DNA from: Triparma columacea
Taxonomy: Eukaryota > Sar > Bolidophyceae > Parmales > Triparmaceae
DNA: 23,612 nucleotides
NCBI GenBank assembly: GCA_030267965.1
Contig: BRYA01001537.1
Span: 1,226-24,837 of the forward strand
Reading direction: 5' to 3'
Shown here: piece by piece, positions 1 to 10,697 of the stretch
How the letters are laid out: each line of letters opens with the position of its first letter
Numbering within the stretch: position 1 is the stretch's first letter
The notes under the pieces: model-generated
Told to the model about the DNA's origin: nothing
Seen by the model: the letters and a program-made list of their open reading frames with translations, nothing else
Database searches by the model: none
Made by a program: the position numbers and the translations under genes

Positions 1-3000
1 ACACAAGACCAAATATCCAGTAAGCTCCTCCTACCTCATAAGGATGTCTGAAATGTGCGATGGAGGTGAAATCTGTAATGATCTTTACTACCACTCTGAG
101 AATAATACTAGTTACAATCTCTAAGTTACCCCCCGCTGGTATCCAGTACCAAAAGTCTCCTCTCAAAATCTTAACCAACAAGTATAGACCAAGGTCAGCT
201 CCAATGTAAAGAAATACCCAACTACCTCCCATCAATCCAAGAAGAACTATTGTTGTACATCGTATGAGAAGCATCCCTGCGGTGAACAGCAACATGGACA
301 CAAATACTACTGATCTCTTGCTTGCTTTTGCTGGTATGTACCCATAGAAGTCTGATGCATGTTCTCTCTTAGCAGGATCTGAGTCCCAGTCATAACTTAT
401 TGTTGCAGAGGCAAAGCCTGTTGTAATTGCTGACACTGCAACTGAAAGCCATGCTGAAGTTCCAATCTCTTTGTCGCTGGTTGATATAGCCATAAGTTGG
501 ATGATCACTCCGGGGATTGCCTCAGCAAACATCTCAATCCCTTTCATAGCTGTCAATTCCAGCATTGGGTCAATTGTAGTCCCAACCTCTTGTTTTGCTC
601 CAGTTGTCACTCTGTATGCATCAACTGCAGGCTTGTACCCAAGCAAGATTGGAAAGCATTCCCTTAAAACCTTTTTCATTCCCAACCTCTTATTCTGAAA
701 CCAAACAAAAAGCATTTGAATCCCAATTGACACTACCAAACTTGCCAAAGAAGCCTTGAAGTACCCATACTTCTTATCTCTCCAAAACTTACGTGTCACA
801 TACACATCAGTCAGCAAATCGACCATGCTTGTGGCAGCACCAACAGTGACCCTTGCCTTCAAGCCTAACGTAGACTTCATGAATAGTTTCATGACTATCT
901 CCTCAAGCATGGGCCTTAACCACACTTGTTCATTCATGACTTTTTGAACTTCAGTGAATTGATGCGCCCATTCGTCTACAGCATGAGCAGCAGTTGCTGT
1001 GGTCAACATGACTGCTGTCATTGCACTCCCAATCTCCCACCCCCTGGCTTCCTCCTCACTCTTAACTTCTCCCTCATTTGTCGCTCTCCTTTTGAATTTG
1101 TTCATAACCACAGCATACAGCAGAGTTCTCATGAAACCGTGCTGCTCTGTAATCTCTCTCAGTGCCCTATTGGCAGCAATAAATTCTTTTACGACCTCTA
1201 CTTTGCTGTCCCAAACATTCCTTTTCTTCACTCTCTCCATCAGCTGCTCTCCAAACCTCCTCCCATCCTGTTCCCCTGCTTCAGTGCTCTCGAGCTGATT
1301 ATCAAAGTAGTAAGCAGCGTCAGATGCTATGCCCAGTTGCTTGATTACACTCTGTTTGTTAGCAGCCTTTTCTAAACCCTTATGTCTAGTCATCAATTCA
1401 ACATCTGTCTTCATCTGATCTGCCTGGCAAAACTTAGCGACAGTGAAATTTCCTCCTTGGTGAACAATGATTACAAGTGTCTTGTTATTAACTCTGTGAA
1501 CCTCAAGCTGGGATTCAAATTCACTTTCAAGGCCCCAGAAGAATGCTGCAACTTCCTTATGGGATGCTCTCACAGATATTGAAGTCTTCCCCCATCCCAT
1601 TCCCTTCTCTACCTTTATCAATGTCTGCCCAGTCAACCCACTACTGATCTCTTGAGCTCCCACAATCTCGTCAAAGTGACTTTCAATCCCTGGTGCCCCC
1701 TCAATTGCAATCTCCTCAAACTTTGCAATGATCTGCTGTCTCTTGAAGGTGTCAGTCTCTTGGCTCTTGTCAAACTTCTTCCTATGGTCAGAGACTGTTG
1801 CGAGAAATTTTGGTACAAGCTTGTTCACAATGGAGGAGAAGAAAATACCACCAAGATCTACCTTTGTTGTGAAAGTGACTGCTGTTTGTGGCACACCTCC
1901 AATAGGCTCAAGTGGCTCAAACTCCCATACTAAGTGACTCTTTACTAAAATATTTCTACCCTTCACTGGAAAGCCCACCTGAAGTTCATCTGTGTCTGCG
2001 ACATCAATGATAACTTTGCCGTCCTCTTGCTTGAACCAGGTCACTTTATTCCTTCCATCACGAGGAGCAAATCCAGGGAGACCAAGATTCCTTGTTGTGA
2101 TGTAATAGAAGGTGTGGTCATTAACATTTTTGACGTGATACGCAGTGATCCCTCGCTCCTTTAAAAATTTACGGTTTTCTCTCGAATCCAAATAAAACTC
2201 ATAAGCAGCACACTCTTCCACACTAGCATCAACTACAGTAGTGGCAACACCAGTCCCACTGCTTGCCCCGTCAACATGAACTAGCTTCATCTTGACCTTC
2301 TCATCAGGACTCTTAAGTTCATCAAAGTTTTCCTCCTCCTTGCACTTCTCATAGAATTCCTTCCCCTTCCCAATGGCCTCCTCCTCCTCCTCTGTATAAT
2401 CTTGAGGTTCATTCTTGATGATATTTGCAAGGTATTCCAGCGCAGCCCTGTCAAACTTGTCATCACTCAGGTGAAACTTCTTCCGCAATTCAATCATGTT
2501 GCTTGCATACCTGGTTGACAAGCGGTTCATGACAAAACTTGGCACAGAGCCCTTGATGTCCACCTTAGAAGCAAATGTGACTCTAGTCTGGGGAACACCA
2601 CCGGTGATTGTGAGTGCTTCAAACAGCCAGGTAGTTGTTGCAGATGCATACACGGTCCCTGATCCAGCAGCACCAATTCCCGGGTTTATACGAGAGATTC
2701 CTGACCTTATGCGTGCAATTCCTGTGTTTGCACGAACTATTCCCAATTTTGCTTGTTCAATACCTGCACTCAATGGGAAGTCTTTGTTTAGCATGTCAGT
2801 GTCCTTGTACAAGGTCCAGCATTTTGTACTTTCCTTCTCTTTTTGCCAGCATACATGTTGCCTCCACTCCCTATCAGAGAATCCTCGTACCCCAAGACTC
2901 CTCCTACTTAAATAAAGCTGTGAGTGGCCATTCAATTTCTTTGTTTTGATCGCCTTGTACTTCTTCCCAAGTTTGGCCTGTCTTTGCCTTGAATCCTTGA

Positions 3001-3562
3001 TGAACTCGTATGCCACACACTCTGCAAGTGAAGCATCGATGACAGCCTCACACATCACAGTGCCTAGAGATTCCCCCTCAAGATGAATCAACTTCATCTT
3101 CACCCTGGGATCTGGACTCTTCAAATTCTTGAATTTCTTGCTTGCCATGCACTTCCTATAGAACTCCTTGCCGTTCCTCACCACTGCTTCCTCCTCTTCG
3201 CTATAATCCTGTGGCTCATTCCTAATAATATTGGCAAGAGCCTCCAGCGCGGCTTGGTCAATCTCCTCATCAGTCTTTTTGGTGTCACTGACACTAACTG
3301 GGGACAGTTGGATCCCCTCGGCCATTTTTTCCTCCAGATTTTCGGCGTCGTCAAGCTCATCGGGGGGATCGTAGAGGCGAGCAACGCGTCCCTTCTCCAT
3401 ATCATTGTCATTGATCAACTCAATAATATCGTCAGGAGCACCAACGATCTCCTCATTTACTTCGCTCTCAACGTCGACGTTTCTTTCTTGGTCAGTGAGG
3501 CCCCTGTCGTCGTCGTTTACGGCGATAACTTGCTCGTCCTCCTGCTTGGGGCTAACTCTCAT
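1..3562 (-). CDS. Tandem START-like domain protein with multi-pass membrane C-terminus (3' end outside window)
   Basis: Reading the minus strand from the ATG at 3562, the frame stays open for about 1187 codons to the window edge with no stop, so the gene is intronless here and its C-terminus is missing. After an acidic N-terminus (about residues 1-100) come two clearly duplicated modules about 268 residues apart: each begins with a segment containing NEPQDY, then KMKL(I/V)H, then DAS..EC.AYEF, and ends with GGVPQT and a V/TF..KVD strand. This matches the helix-grip START/Bet v1-like lipid-binding pattern. A third, weaker START-like stretch follows (about 620-770). From about residue 910 it is hydrophobic, with several membrane segments near 933-955, 1035-1060 and 1080-1130. 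A role in lipid binding or transfer at a membrane is inferred. A pyrimidine tract ending in CAG lies one base before the ATG, so an upstream exon is possible. The membrane part has an XK-related (Xkr) scramblase flavour, which is only a pattern impression. Confidence 0.8.
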   Translation of the reverse strand, partial: MRVSPKQEDEQVIAVNDDDRGLTDQERNVDVESEVNEEIVGAPDDIIELINDNDMEKGRVARLYDPPDELDDAENLEEKMAEGIQLSPVSVSDTKKTDEEIDQAALEALANIIRNEPQDYSEEEEAVVRNGKEFYRKCMASKKFKNLKSPDPRVKMKLIHLEGESLGTVMCEAVIDASLAECVAYEFIKDSRQRQAKLGKKYKAIKTKKLNGHSQLYLSRRSLGVRGFSDREWRQHVCWQKEKESTKCWTLYKDTDMLNKDFPLSAGIEQAKLGIVRANTGIARIRSGISRINPGIGAAGSGTVYASATTTWLFEALTITGGVPQTRVTFASKVDIKGSVPSFVMNRLSTRYASNMIELRKKFHLSDDKFDRAALEYLANIIKNEPQDYTEEEEEAIGKGKEFYEKCKEEENFDELKSPDEKVKMKLVHVDGASSGTGVATTVVDASVEECAAYEFYLDSRENRKFLKERGITAYHVKNVNDHTFYYITTRNLGLPGFAPRDGRNKVTWFKQEDGKVIIDVADTDELQVGFPVKGRNILVKSHLVWEFEPLEPIGGVPQTAVTFTTKVDLGGIFFSSIVNKLVPKFLATVSDHRKKFDKSQETDTFKRQQIIAKFEEIAIEGAPGIESHFDEIVGAQEISSGLTGQTLIKVEKGMGWGKTSISVRASHKEVAAFFWGLESEFESQLEVHRVNNKTLVIIVHQGGNFTVAKFCQADQMKTDVELMTRHKGLEKAANKQSVIKQLGIASDAAYYFDNQLESTEAGEQDGRRFGEQLMERVKKRNVWDSKVEVVKEFIAANRALREITEQHGFMRTLLYAVVMNKFKRRATNEGEVKSEEEARGWEIGSAMTAVMLTTATAAHAVDEWAHQFTEVQKVMNEQVWLRPMLEEIVMKLFMKSTLGLKARVTVGAATSMVDLLTDVYVTRKFWRDKKYGYFKASLASLVVSIGIQMLFVWFQNKRLGMKKVLRECFPILLGYKPAVDAYRVTTGAKQEVGTTIDPMLELTAMKGIEMFAEAIPGVIIQLMAISTSDKEIGTSAWLSVAVSAITTGFASATISYDWDSDPAKREHASDFYGYIPAKASKRSVVFVSMLLFTAGMLLIRCTTIVLLGLMGGSWVFLYIGADLGLYLLVKILRGDFWYWIPAGGNLEIVTSIILRVVVKIITDFTSIAHFRHPYEVGGAYWIFGLV
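2660..2764 (-). repeat. 21-bp in-frame minisatellite, five units, inside the first START module
   Basis: The plus strand carries attcc/atacc anchors at 2676, 2697, 2718, 2739 and 2760, exactly 21 bp apart. On the coding strand this gives five 7-residue units each starting Gly-Ile (GIEQAKL, GIVRANT, GIARIRS, GISRINP, GIGAAGS), about residues 267-301. The second START module has no such segment at the matching place, so this is an expansion within module 1. Confidence 0.85.
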
Positions 3563-4486
3563 GCTGAAGAGGGGGGGGAAGGCTGAAAGGTGGAAGGGTA
3601 ATTTGGGGATAAGTGAGATGTTTTTTGAAACGGTATCGGTCGCGACGAGATGATGAGGGGCAACAGCATTTGTCGCTAATTCATATACGGCGATTGACTC
3701 CAGTGCAGTCAACCAACCCCACCATCCTGGTCGAGGCACCAAGGTGGATTTGAGCTGAGCCTTTTTTTTTACGTTGCGGTCGTTTCTTCCTCAATTTACG
3801 TCTTGTATCCCCCGAGCTTGGGTATCCTTGCACATTCTTACCTTCAATGAAGCTTTTACAGGGGCTAATTCTTGGGGTTTACTTTGGCTGAGGACGGGAA
3901 GGGGAAAGGGGGGGGTATGGTGAGTGATAAAGGGTGATATATTCGTCAAAGAATCTCAGAAAGTCCGGGCATAGGGTACTGTAAGCCCGGGAGTGTAGCT
4001 AAAATCTCCGTTGGGCATCTCATGAAGATATATAATCCGTGGAACCTCATATACTGGTCGGAGGTGGCGCCCTGTGAATTTCTATTCACGGCCGAATATG
4101 TGTTTCTTTTGCATTAAACGCGCCAATTGATAGACAGTGGTCACTCTTCGTACGTCCTCACCTCTAAGTTTTCGCTTTTAATGATTCTTTTCCAAAATCA
4201 AAAAAGGTCAAAGTTTCCGGCTAGGGAACATGGTTTTTGACAATAATTTGGTTGTAAAATCTGAAAACTGGTTTTAGCGATTTAAGCGATAACTATGTCA
4301 AAACGTAGGCTTAGAGTTGGTTGCAATTTGCTAACCAGGGCCTCCCTGATATATATATATATATATCTTCAGTCAAGGATCGCTTCTTCCAAGGAAGGGG
4401 GAGAAGTGAACAGGAACGGGAAAGGACGGTGTGACGGAAGGAACAACACGGTAAGAATAGATTTGAGAGTTTTTATATTACGTAGC
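3563..4486. other. Intergenic region without a recognisable gene
   Basis: This 924-nt stretch separates the 5' end of the START gene from the 3' end of the cyclase gene; both are on the minus strand, so it should hold the START gene promoter and the cyclase gene 3' end. I see no conserved protein in any frame. A perfect (AT)9 tract flanked by G and C lies at 4348-4367 and is self-complementary. The short open frames here look like chance reading frames. Confidence 0.6.
4348..4367. repeat. (AT)9 dinucleotide microsatellite
   Basis: Nine uninterrupted AT units at 4349-4366, bounded by G at 4348 and C at 4367, making a 20-nt perfect palindrome. It lies about 120 nt past the cyclase stop codon. 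Likely a simple repeat; no function is claimed. Confidence 0.9.
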
Positions 4487-7400
4487 CTATATATTGTCAA
4501 GATTGAGGTCGCAACATTCTTCATTCTCTTCCCCTTCGGCAGGAAGGTTTGGCAGGAGAACTCCCCTGGAAATGTGCTCCATCAAGTGATGCTTGAGCTC
4601 GACCTCATAGCCCACAGCCAATCCGTTCTTTTCCTTGCTAATGCCAATGATGCTGTGCTTGACGCCGTTGACCTCGTGTTCGTGCACGTCAAAGTACTTC
4701 TTGCAGCTCTCGAGAGCGCTGAGGAGGCTGAGGGGGTCGTAGAGGTTCAGAGACTCGACGTGATCCCAAATTTCATCGCTAGGGCCAAGGCTCAGATCCC
4801 TGCCGCCACAGAAAGTATTGTAGAACCAGTCCTTGTTGCACCTCGGCGGGAGGTCCTCCCTCTCAGGCGTTCCTATTTTGCTCGCCGCTCTTTTCCATAG
4901 GTGCGTGATGGAGTGCTTTTGCTGCTGGTACAGCCTCATGGCCACTGGATTTTGGCTGCCAGCAATTTCCTCGTAAAAGCTCTTGGTGATGGACGCCGAG
5001 TAAGCTGCGTGGCGGCTGAGTAGAACCATCTTGATACGCTTTTCTTGGCAAAACTTGAAGATGTTCGCACTGGCGTTTGTGTCGCAGTGGTTGTTGTAGG
5101 AGTCGTCGGGCTGGAGGAACGCTCCCTCGGCCTGCTCTTCAATTGGCAGCACTCCACCCATGATGACAATGCGCCTTATCTTACTAACGAAGAGTTTCTC
5201 CTCCTGCCGCACGAAGTTCCAAGCGTCTGTCATGGAAGCTATCAAAGCAAAGTCAATGCTACTCTCTTCTGCGTCCTCGAAAATTTTCTTGAGCATCTTG
5301 CTCGACTCGTAGGGCCTCCAAGTCTCTTCGTCCGGCATGTAATTCTCTGCAAACCTGCCGTCACACGTTGCGGCGGTGTTCTCCTCGTCCATGTAGCCTG
5401 CTGCAACCGGTACCTTCGGCAAGCCGAGGAGGTCCAAAGTTCCCCTGCAGAGAACTGCCCTATCGAACGTCTGACCGAAGGAGGCGACGCAACCAATCAG
5501 CTTCACCTTGGCCTCAGTGTGTAGTTCGTACCCGGCGAGCATCATTAGAGATAGCTCGTCATCAAGGTCCCTCCCAGGGTCAGTGAAGAGGACAAAGTTG
5601 GCTTCGTTCTCCCTCTTGCTCACAGGGGCGAACCTCCAAGTATTCTCGATGTCCTCGTAGTCGCTCAGGTCTTCCTCGCCATCGCTTGCCTCCACCGCAG
5701 CTCCCCTTCCTGAGGCATCGCCCTCTTCAACTTTCTTCTTCGCAGCAGCTGAGATCAATTTCACGAGCTCGTCCTCGACGCCACCTTTCCTCCCTGCCCC
5801 CCTGTGGATGCTTAGGGCGTTCTCCAAGACGACGATGGCCTCCTCCCAATCCTCCTTAAGGAGCAGTAACTTCCCGTAGTTCATGAGGTTCGGAATCAGG
5901 TTGGGGTGAGTTGGCTTGAAGAAGTTTTCGCAGATGGCAATACTGCGATGAGAGGATAGCGATGATGGCATGGGTTGAGCTGGTGCGATGAGACAGGAGT
6001 AACATCCCCCTTCCTCCTCTCCGCTCCGGTCGTCCCCCTCTCCCTTGTCCAAACTCACCACTCGAGGAAGCATCCTCTACTCTCGATGAATCGCCCCAAA
6101 CTTCTCTGGGCAGATGCGAGCAAACCGAGAACGTGGGCGACAGCGGGGTGATCCGGCCCGAACGCAATTTTCCTAACAGCGAGTGCCCTAATCAAGAACG
6201 GCAGGGACTTGCTTGGCTGGCCCTGCATCAACATGGCTTCGCCGACGTAGTTCAGGCTCTCGCTCAGCATAGGGTGCATTCCGCTGAGATACTTGTTTCT
6301 TATCCATAGAGCCTGCTGGTGCTGCATCCCCGCCTCCTTGGCCATCTTCTTGCTGGCTAAGCAACATCCAATGAAGGTGTAGCAATTGCTTAGTTGAATC
6401 TCGATTTCGCTGTTCATGTGCGCGAGCATGCTCGTGCTCATCCTCCTCTTCGTATATTTGCTGGGTGACAGCCTTCGGCTCGTTGCACCCTCGGCGTCCT
6501 GCATTTTGGCGTCCTGCATTTTTTTCTCTCGCTGGTTGCACTCAAGGTAGATGGCGAGGGCCTGCCTGTGCATCTCGAGGCTCTCGTCGACCTTGGTTTG
6601 TTTTCTCAGAACCTCCGCGTACTGCGTCAGTGCGGCGGCTAGCTGCATGTCATCTGGCTTGCACTTCTCCTTTGTGATTTCGAGCATCTCTCCGATATAT
6701 TCTAGCGCATCTTCATAGTTGCCTTGCTCCTTGGAGGTTCGGCCCAGGTGGCTCAAAATGTCTACTTTTACCTCCCAGTTCTCGTCAGTGTCACAGTGTG
6801 TCCTCCACAATGCCATTGCGGAAGCGAGGACCCTCTTCGCTTCCTCGTATCGTGCGACCTGCCTGTACACATCTCCCAGCTGCTTCTTTAGCAAGATGAC
6901 CTCAATCGCTGCTTTAGTCCCCCCCAAAGCCTCGCTTTCTTTCAAAACTAAGGCTTTCTCAAGGTACGTTTGGGCTTGGCTGAAGTCAAAGGCGCTGATG
7001 CTCTTATTGAATGCCTTCTCCCATAATACGGCGGCCATGGCTTGGTTCCCACTTTCTTCTGCGTGGAAGGCGAGAAGAGTTAAGTCGGGGCACTCCGTTA
7101 TCTGCAGGTAGGAGAAAATTTTGCTGTGCATCTGCTTCCTCTGGCTGCCCATGAGCAAGGTCTTGACGCTCCCAAACACGGAGTGCTCCCTGAACTTGAA
7201 CATCCTCCTAGACACATCGCCATGGTCGGCAATTATAGCCTCAAAGAACCTCTTCTCGCTCAACTCATCGAGGATCCTCTCCAATTCAGCCTCAGTAGCG
7301 TTCATCATGTAGCGAAGGAGCTCTACCTCGAACTTGAAACCAATGGTACTTGCCACTTTTAGGGCCTCGCCCAGTTCGTAATCCATGTGGTCTATTCTGC

Positions 7401-10400
7401 TGAGGATGACGGAATTGACGCTTGCAGGGAATTTTATTTCAATGCTGCTGCTCTGAAGCCTCCATTTATTCCGTTTCTTTCCCTCGGCAATCGGTAACTT
7501 CGTAGACTTTATACTGAGCCTTTGCTTATTAGATTTTCTCCGCAACCTAGCAGAGCCGCCTCGTAACTCCATCGCTGCAATAGTTTGCGCAACAGCGCTG
7601 TCTTCCCCTTCGTCGTTCTCAGGTTCTATGATGAGTTGCTTTTCTAGGGCCCACGAAACGTAGATCTTTGCGTTTGTGGGGCTCCCACTGGACGCCTCCA
7701 TAACCCTTTTGTATAGATCGTCGTCGACTTCCTCCTTGGGGGATTTGATCTCGTTTGCAATTATTGATTTCATGCTCGACTCGTCTAGGTCCTTCAGTGA
7801 GATATGGACCAGGTTCCCCTTGATGCCAGTAGCCCTCGGGGCCCTTGCTTTCCTCACTGGTACCTCCTCTTCCGCCCCACTCTTTTCCGGGAAGAAGGAG
7901 TTTTTCTCCAGCGTCTCTGGCTGCTTTTCGCTGAACCACTTTCGAAACTTGCGTATGCCTTTTAAGCTTTCTCCCACGTCATTGCTCTCCAAGTCCAAGG
8001 GGCGGGTCGCCACCACGACCAGGTGCTGAAACTTCTTCGCCATGGTCGTCATGCCGTTGAAAATCTTGATGAGAAGATCCCAGCTCCTGCTGTCTACCCA
8101 CTGCGCATCATCAATGATGATGAGCCCGGGCTCTTTTTTGCAGAGAATATGGATGATCACATTGTGGAGCTGCTCGTAGACCTGCTTGTTGCTAAGTCCG
8201 AGACCTTGCAGCTGAAAAGTTGGCGCAAGCTGAGGAACGATGATGCTGCAAAGAATTCTATCGTTCGGTCCGTGGAAGATCTTATCCAGCTCGACAGAGC
8301 TGAAATTGACGTCATCGATGGTATCAAGCTTGAGAATATCGCAGATTATATCAGAGACGATTCCAGAAAATACTTGCAACGGACTGTGCTGGTCGACCTC
8401 ACTTCCCAGAATGAACCACGGCTCCCTTGCAGCCATTCCGCCGGTGCCCCTTGCAAGGCTTTCAACGAACACACTCTTTCCGATTCCTGCGTCGCCTTCC
8501 ACGACGAGTAGACCTGGCTTCGTCTCAGTGCAGCTCTCGGACATCCAGGCTACGCCCAGCCTCAGCTCCTTCTCCCTTCCAACCATGAAGATCTTGTGGC
8601 TCATTACGTCGATGATCGACCGGCGGTTCTGCCTCGTGACGGAGCGTGGGCTGTAGGATGGGAACCCTCCCTCGAACCCCTTTATGCTGACGGTGATGAC
8701 ATCCGAGTAGACTACGCTGGAAGTCGTCAGTTTGTAGATTTTCTTACTGACTAGGATGCTCCCTGGCACCGCCTTGCCCATCAGCCTCGCGGCCATGTTA
8801 ACCTCGCTGCCCATCACGATGCAGTCCCTTCTAACGATTGGACCAGCGAGCCCACAGTAAACGTCGCCTGACGATACCCCAATCCTATGGCTCGTCATCT
8901 TAAAGTTTGTCTTCAGGGCCTTCTGGATGTCGATGGATGCCAGGACGGCCCTAAGCTCGTCATGTTCGCCCCTCTTGAGAGCTCCGAACACGGCAATAAA
9001 GGTGCAGCCCTTGTCCTCAAAGAGGAAATCCCTGCAGAAGCCGCCGTATTTGTAGACAATCGAAGTGAGTTTCTCAAAGACTGAGTTGAGAAGCCTTTGG
9101 CTTGATGTATCGTTGTAGTCGAGCTCAAGCTCTGGCAGCGAAATGAACACGATGGAGGCGCGACGGATATCGTCAGACATTGTGAAGTGGCTATGCTTCT
9201 GGTTGGTGAGCCTCTGGTGGCAAAGTGTAGAGATGTAGGAGACGGCTCGATTCGGGAGCGAAATGTTTTTCTTGACCATATCCTTGAGGTTGAGAGTTTT
9301 CGAATTGAGAGTGTCCTCAAACTCTTTGCTCCTTTCTATCTCCGTGTCTGCTGTGATAATTTCTTTGTTATTGTGCACCTGAACTTGCCCGTGCGTGGTC
9401 TCCTCCAGCGCGTCCCCGGCCCCATTCACGCACTTCCCCGCGATCATGTACATTGCGTGACCCGGGCCCCTGGCCTCCGACCCGACCCTGAGGAAGTAGA
9501 TCTCCCCCCAGCAGATCCCCCCGTGCATCCTGAGACCGCCCCGGTCGTGGTCGACCAGGTCTATGAGGGCCTTGGCGCAGAGTTTGGACCTGAGCATGGA
9601 GTCCTCCATGTACTTCTGGGGTTTGGACACCCTGTCGTTATCCTCGCCGAGGAACACGCAGATAATTGCGTCACCGGCAAACTTGATTATGTCCCCACCG
9701 TACGCGTATACGCAGAGTATGAACTCGCTCAGGACGTCGTCTATATCGGCTGCGAGCCGTGCCGATCCCTCGCCCTCTCCGTACTGCTTCCTCAGCTGCT
9801 CACCCAGCTTGGTAAATCCCGAAATATCGGCGATCATCACGCACCCCAGCGCGGATTCGAAGGTCGGTAGCCTGTTCTTCGCCATCCCAGTCCTAATCAA
9901 TTTCTCCTTGAGGGTGTTGGGGAGGAATACGCCAAAGTCCTTGGGGGTCACCAGGTCGTTGGAGGTGTCCTCGCTTACTGGCTCCCCTAAGCTCAATGGG
10001 CTATCAGGTTCCCTTAGGTCGTTACTCTGGCCCGAGTCGGACCTTGCTTTCTCTTCAATTTGCTCGTCAAAGCGGTAGGTTTTGAGATGTTCCTTCAGGA
10101 ATGTGACGTTGCGGTGTTGGTTCTCGAAGCTTGAGTTAAGATTGAGACTGCTCTTGATCGTTTTTTTCCTCTTTGACACGAAGCTCCCTGCCCTCGCTTG
10201 CGGAGTCACCTTCAGCGCTGTGCCCCTCAGGCTGTTGTTCACCGATCTGGCAATGTTTGAAGCTAAGTTGCGAGCCCACCCAGAGGGAGAAAGTGAACCT
10301 TTAGGCGACTGTGATACAGTCGTTTCGGAGGTCAGAACTTCAACGGCATCGGAGGTCGAACCGCCGCCAGCTGATGGGACTATGCTCCCGCGGTTAACGG

Positions 10401-10543
10401 CACCCTGAAAGAATATAGGTTCATGGGTTAGGTTCGGGGGTGTGGGTGGTAGTGATTGGATGAGTTTTGGGGAATTAGGGGTTGAAGCTGTTAATGTCGC
10501 ATGATTGGGGGGGTTTTCTTACCTTTCCTTTCGTCTCGGCCAT
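4487..10543 (-). CDS. Soluble adenylyl-cyclase-like protein fused to a nucleoside hydrolase domain
   Basis: Three exons: 10543-10523 (7 codons from ATG), 10404-6059 and 5942-4487. Introns are 10522-10405 (GTAAGA..TTTCAG, phase 0) and 6058-5943 (GTGAGT..CGCAG, phase 2); the total is 5823 nt, 1940 residues. Domains in order: class III cyclase domain 1 (about 190-360), with IADISGFT and KFAGDA supplying the two metal-binding Asp (about D200 and D252); cyclase domain 2 (about 420-575, with HRIGVSSGDV and GSEVNMAARLM); a STAND/AAA-type NTPase with Walker A GDAGIGKS (about 644-651) and Walker B LIIIDDAQW (about 768); TPR-rich helices (about 1180-1510), one of which is completed across the second intron; and an inosine-uridine-type nucleoside hydrolase domain (about 1570-1900) with TDPGRDLDDE and VIMGG. 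The first four match the layout of soluble adenylyl cyclase (ADCY10), which makes cAMP from ATP and is stimulated by bicarbonate and calcium. The C-terminal hydrolase is an addition; its substrate is unknown. No membrane segment is seen, so it is probably cytosolic or ciliary. Confidence 0.9.
10523..10543 (-). other. 21-nt first coding exon of the cyclase-hydrolase gene
   Basis: The ATG at 10543 followed by six codons (MAETKGK) ends at a GTAAGA donor. The acceptor ATTCTTTCAG at 10414-10405 opens the long second exon in phase 0, and that frame is open from the acceptor through 10242 with no ATG for over 50 codons. A GTG at 10242 would otherwise be the start, so the tiny first exon is the better explanation. 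Confidence 0.75.
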
Positions 10544-10697
10544 GAGATTCTAAATTGGGGGAAGAGTGGGCAAGAGTTTTAGTTCCAGAACAATTAAATG
10601 GGGGACCTGGGGGAGCAAGATTGGGCATATGATATGGGACTGCAGGGGAAAAGGGGAAGCTACTCATAAAAATTAAAAAAACGTCCACTTTGGCAAT

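Noticed and set aside
926..3586. Several plus-strand open frames of 80-170 codons
   Set aside because: All lie antisense to the 1187-codon minus-strand START gene and look like low-complexity Ser/Leu/Cys chance products.
4295..4900. 201-codon plus-strand open frame
   Set aside because: It mostly runs antisense to the nucleoside-hydrolase exon and starts in the (AT)9 region; the product has no family features.
9187..9870. 227-codon plus-strand open frame
   Set aside because: Antisense to the first cyclase domain, whose minus-strand frame shows clear catalytic motifs.
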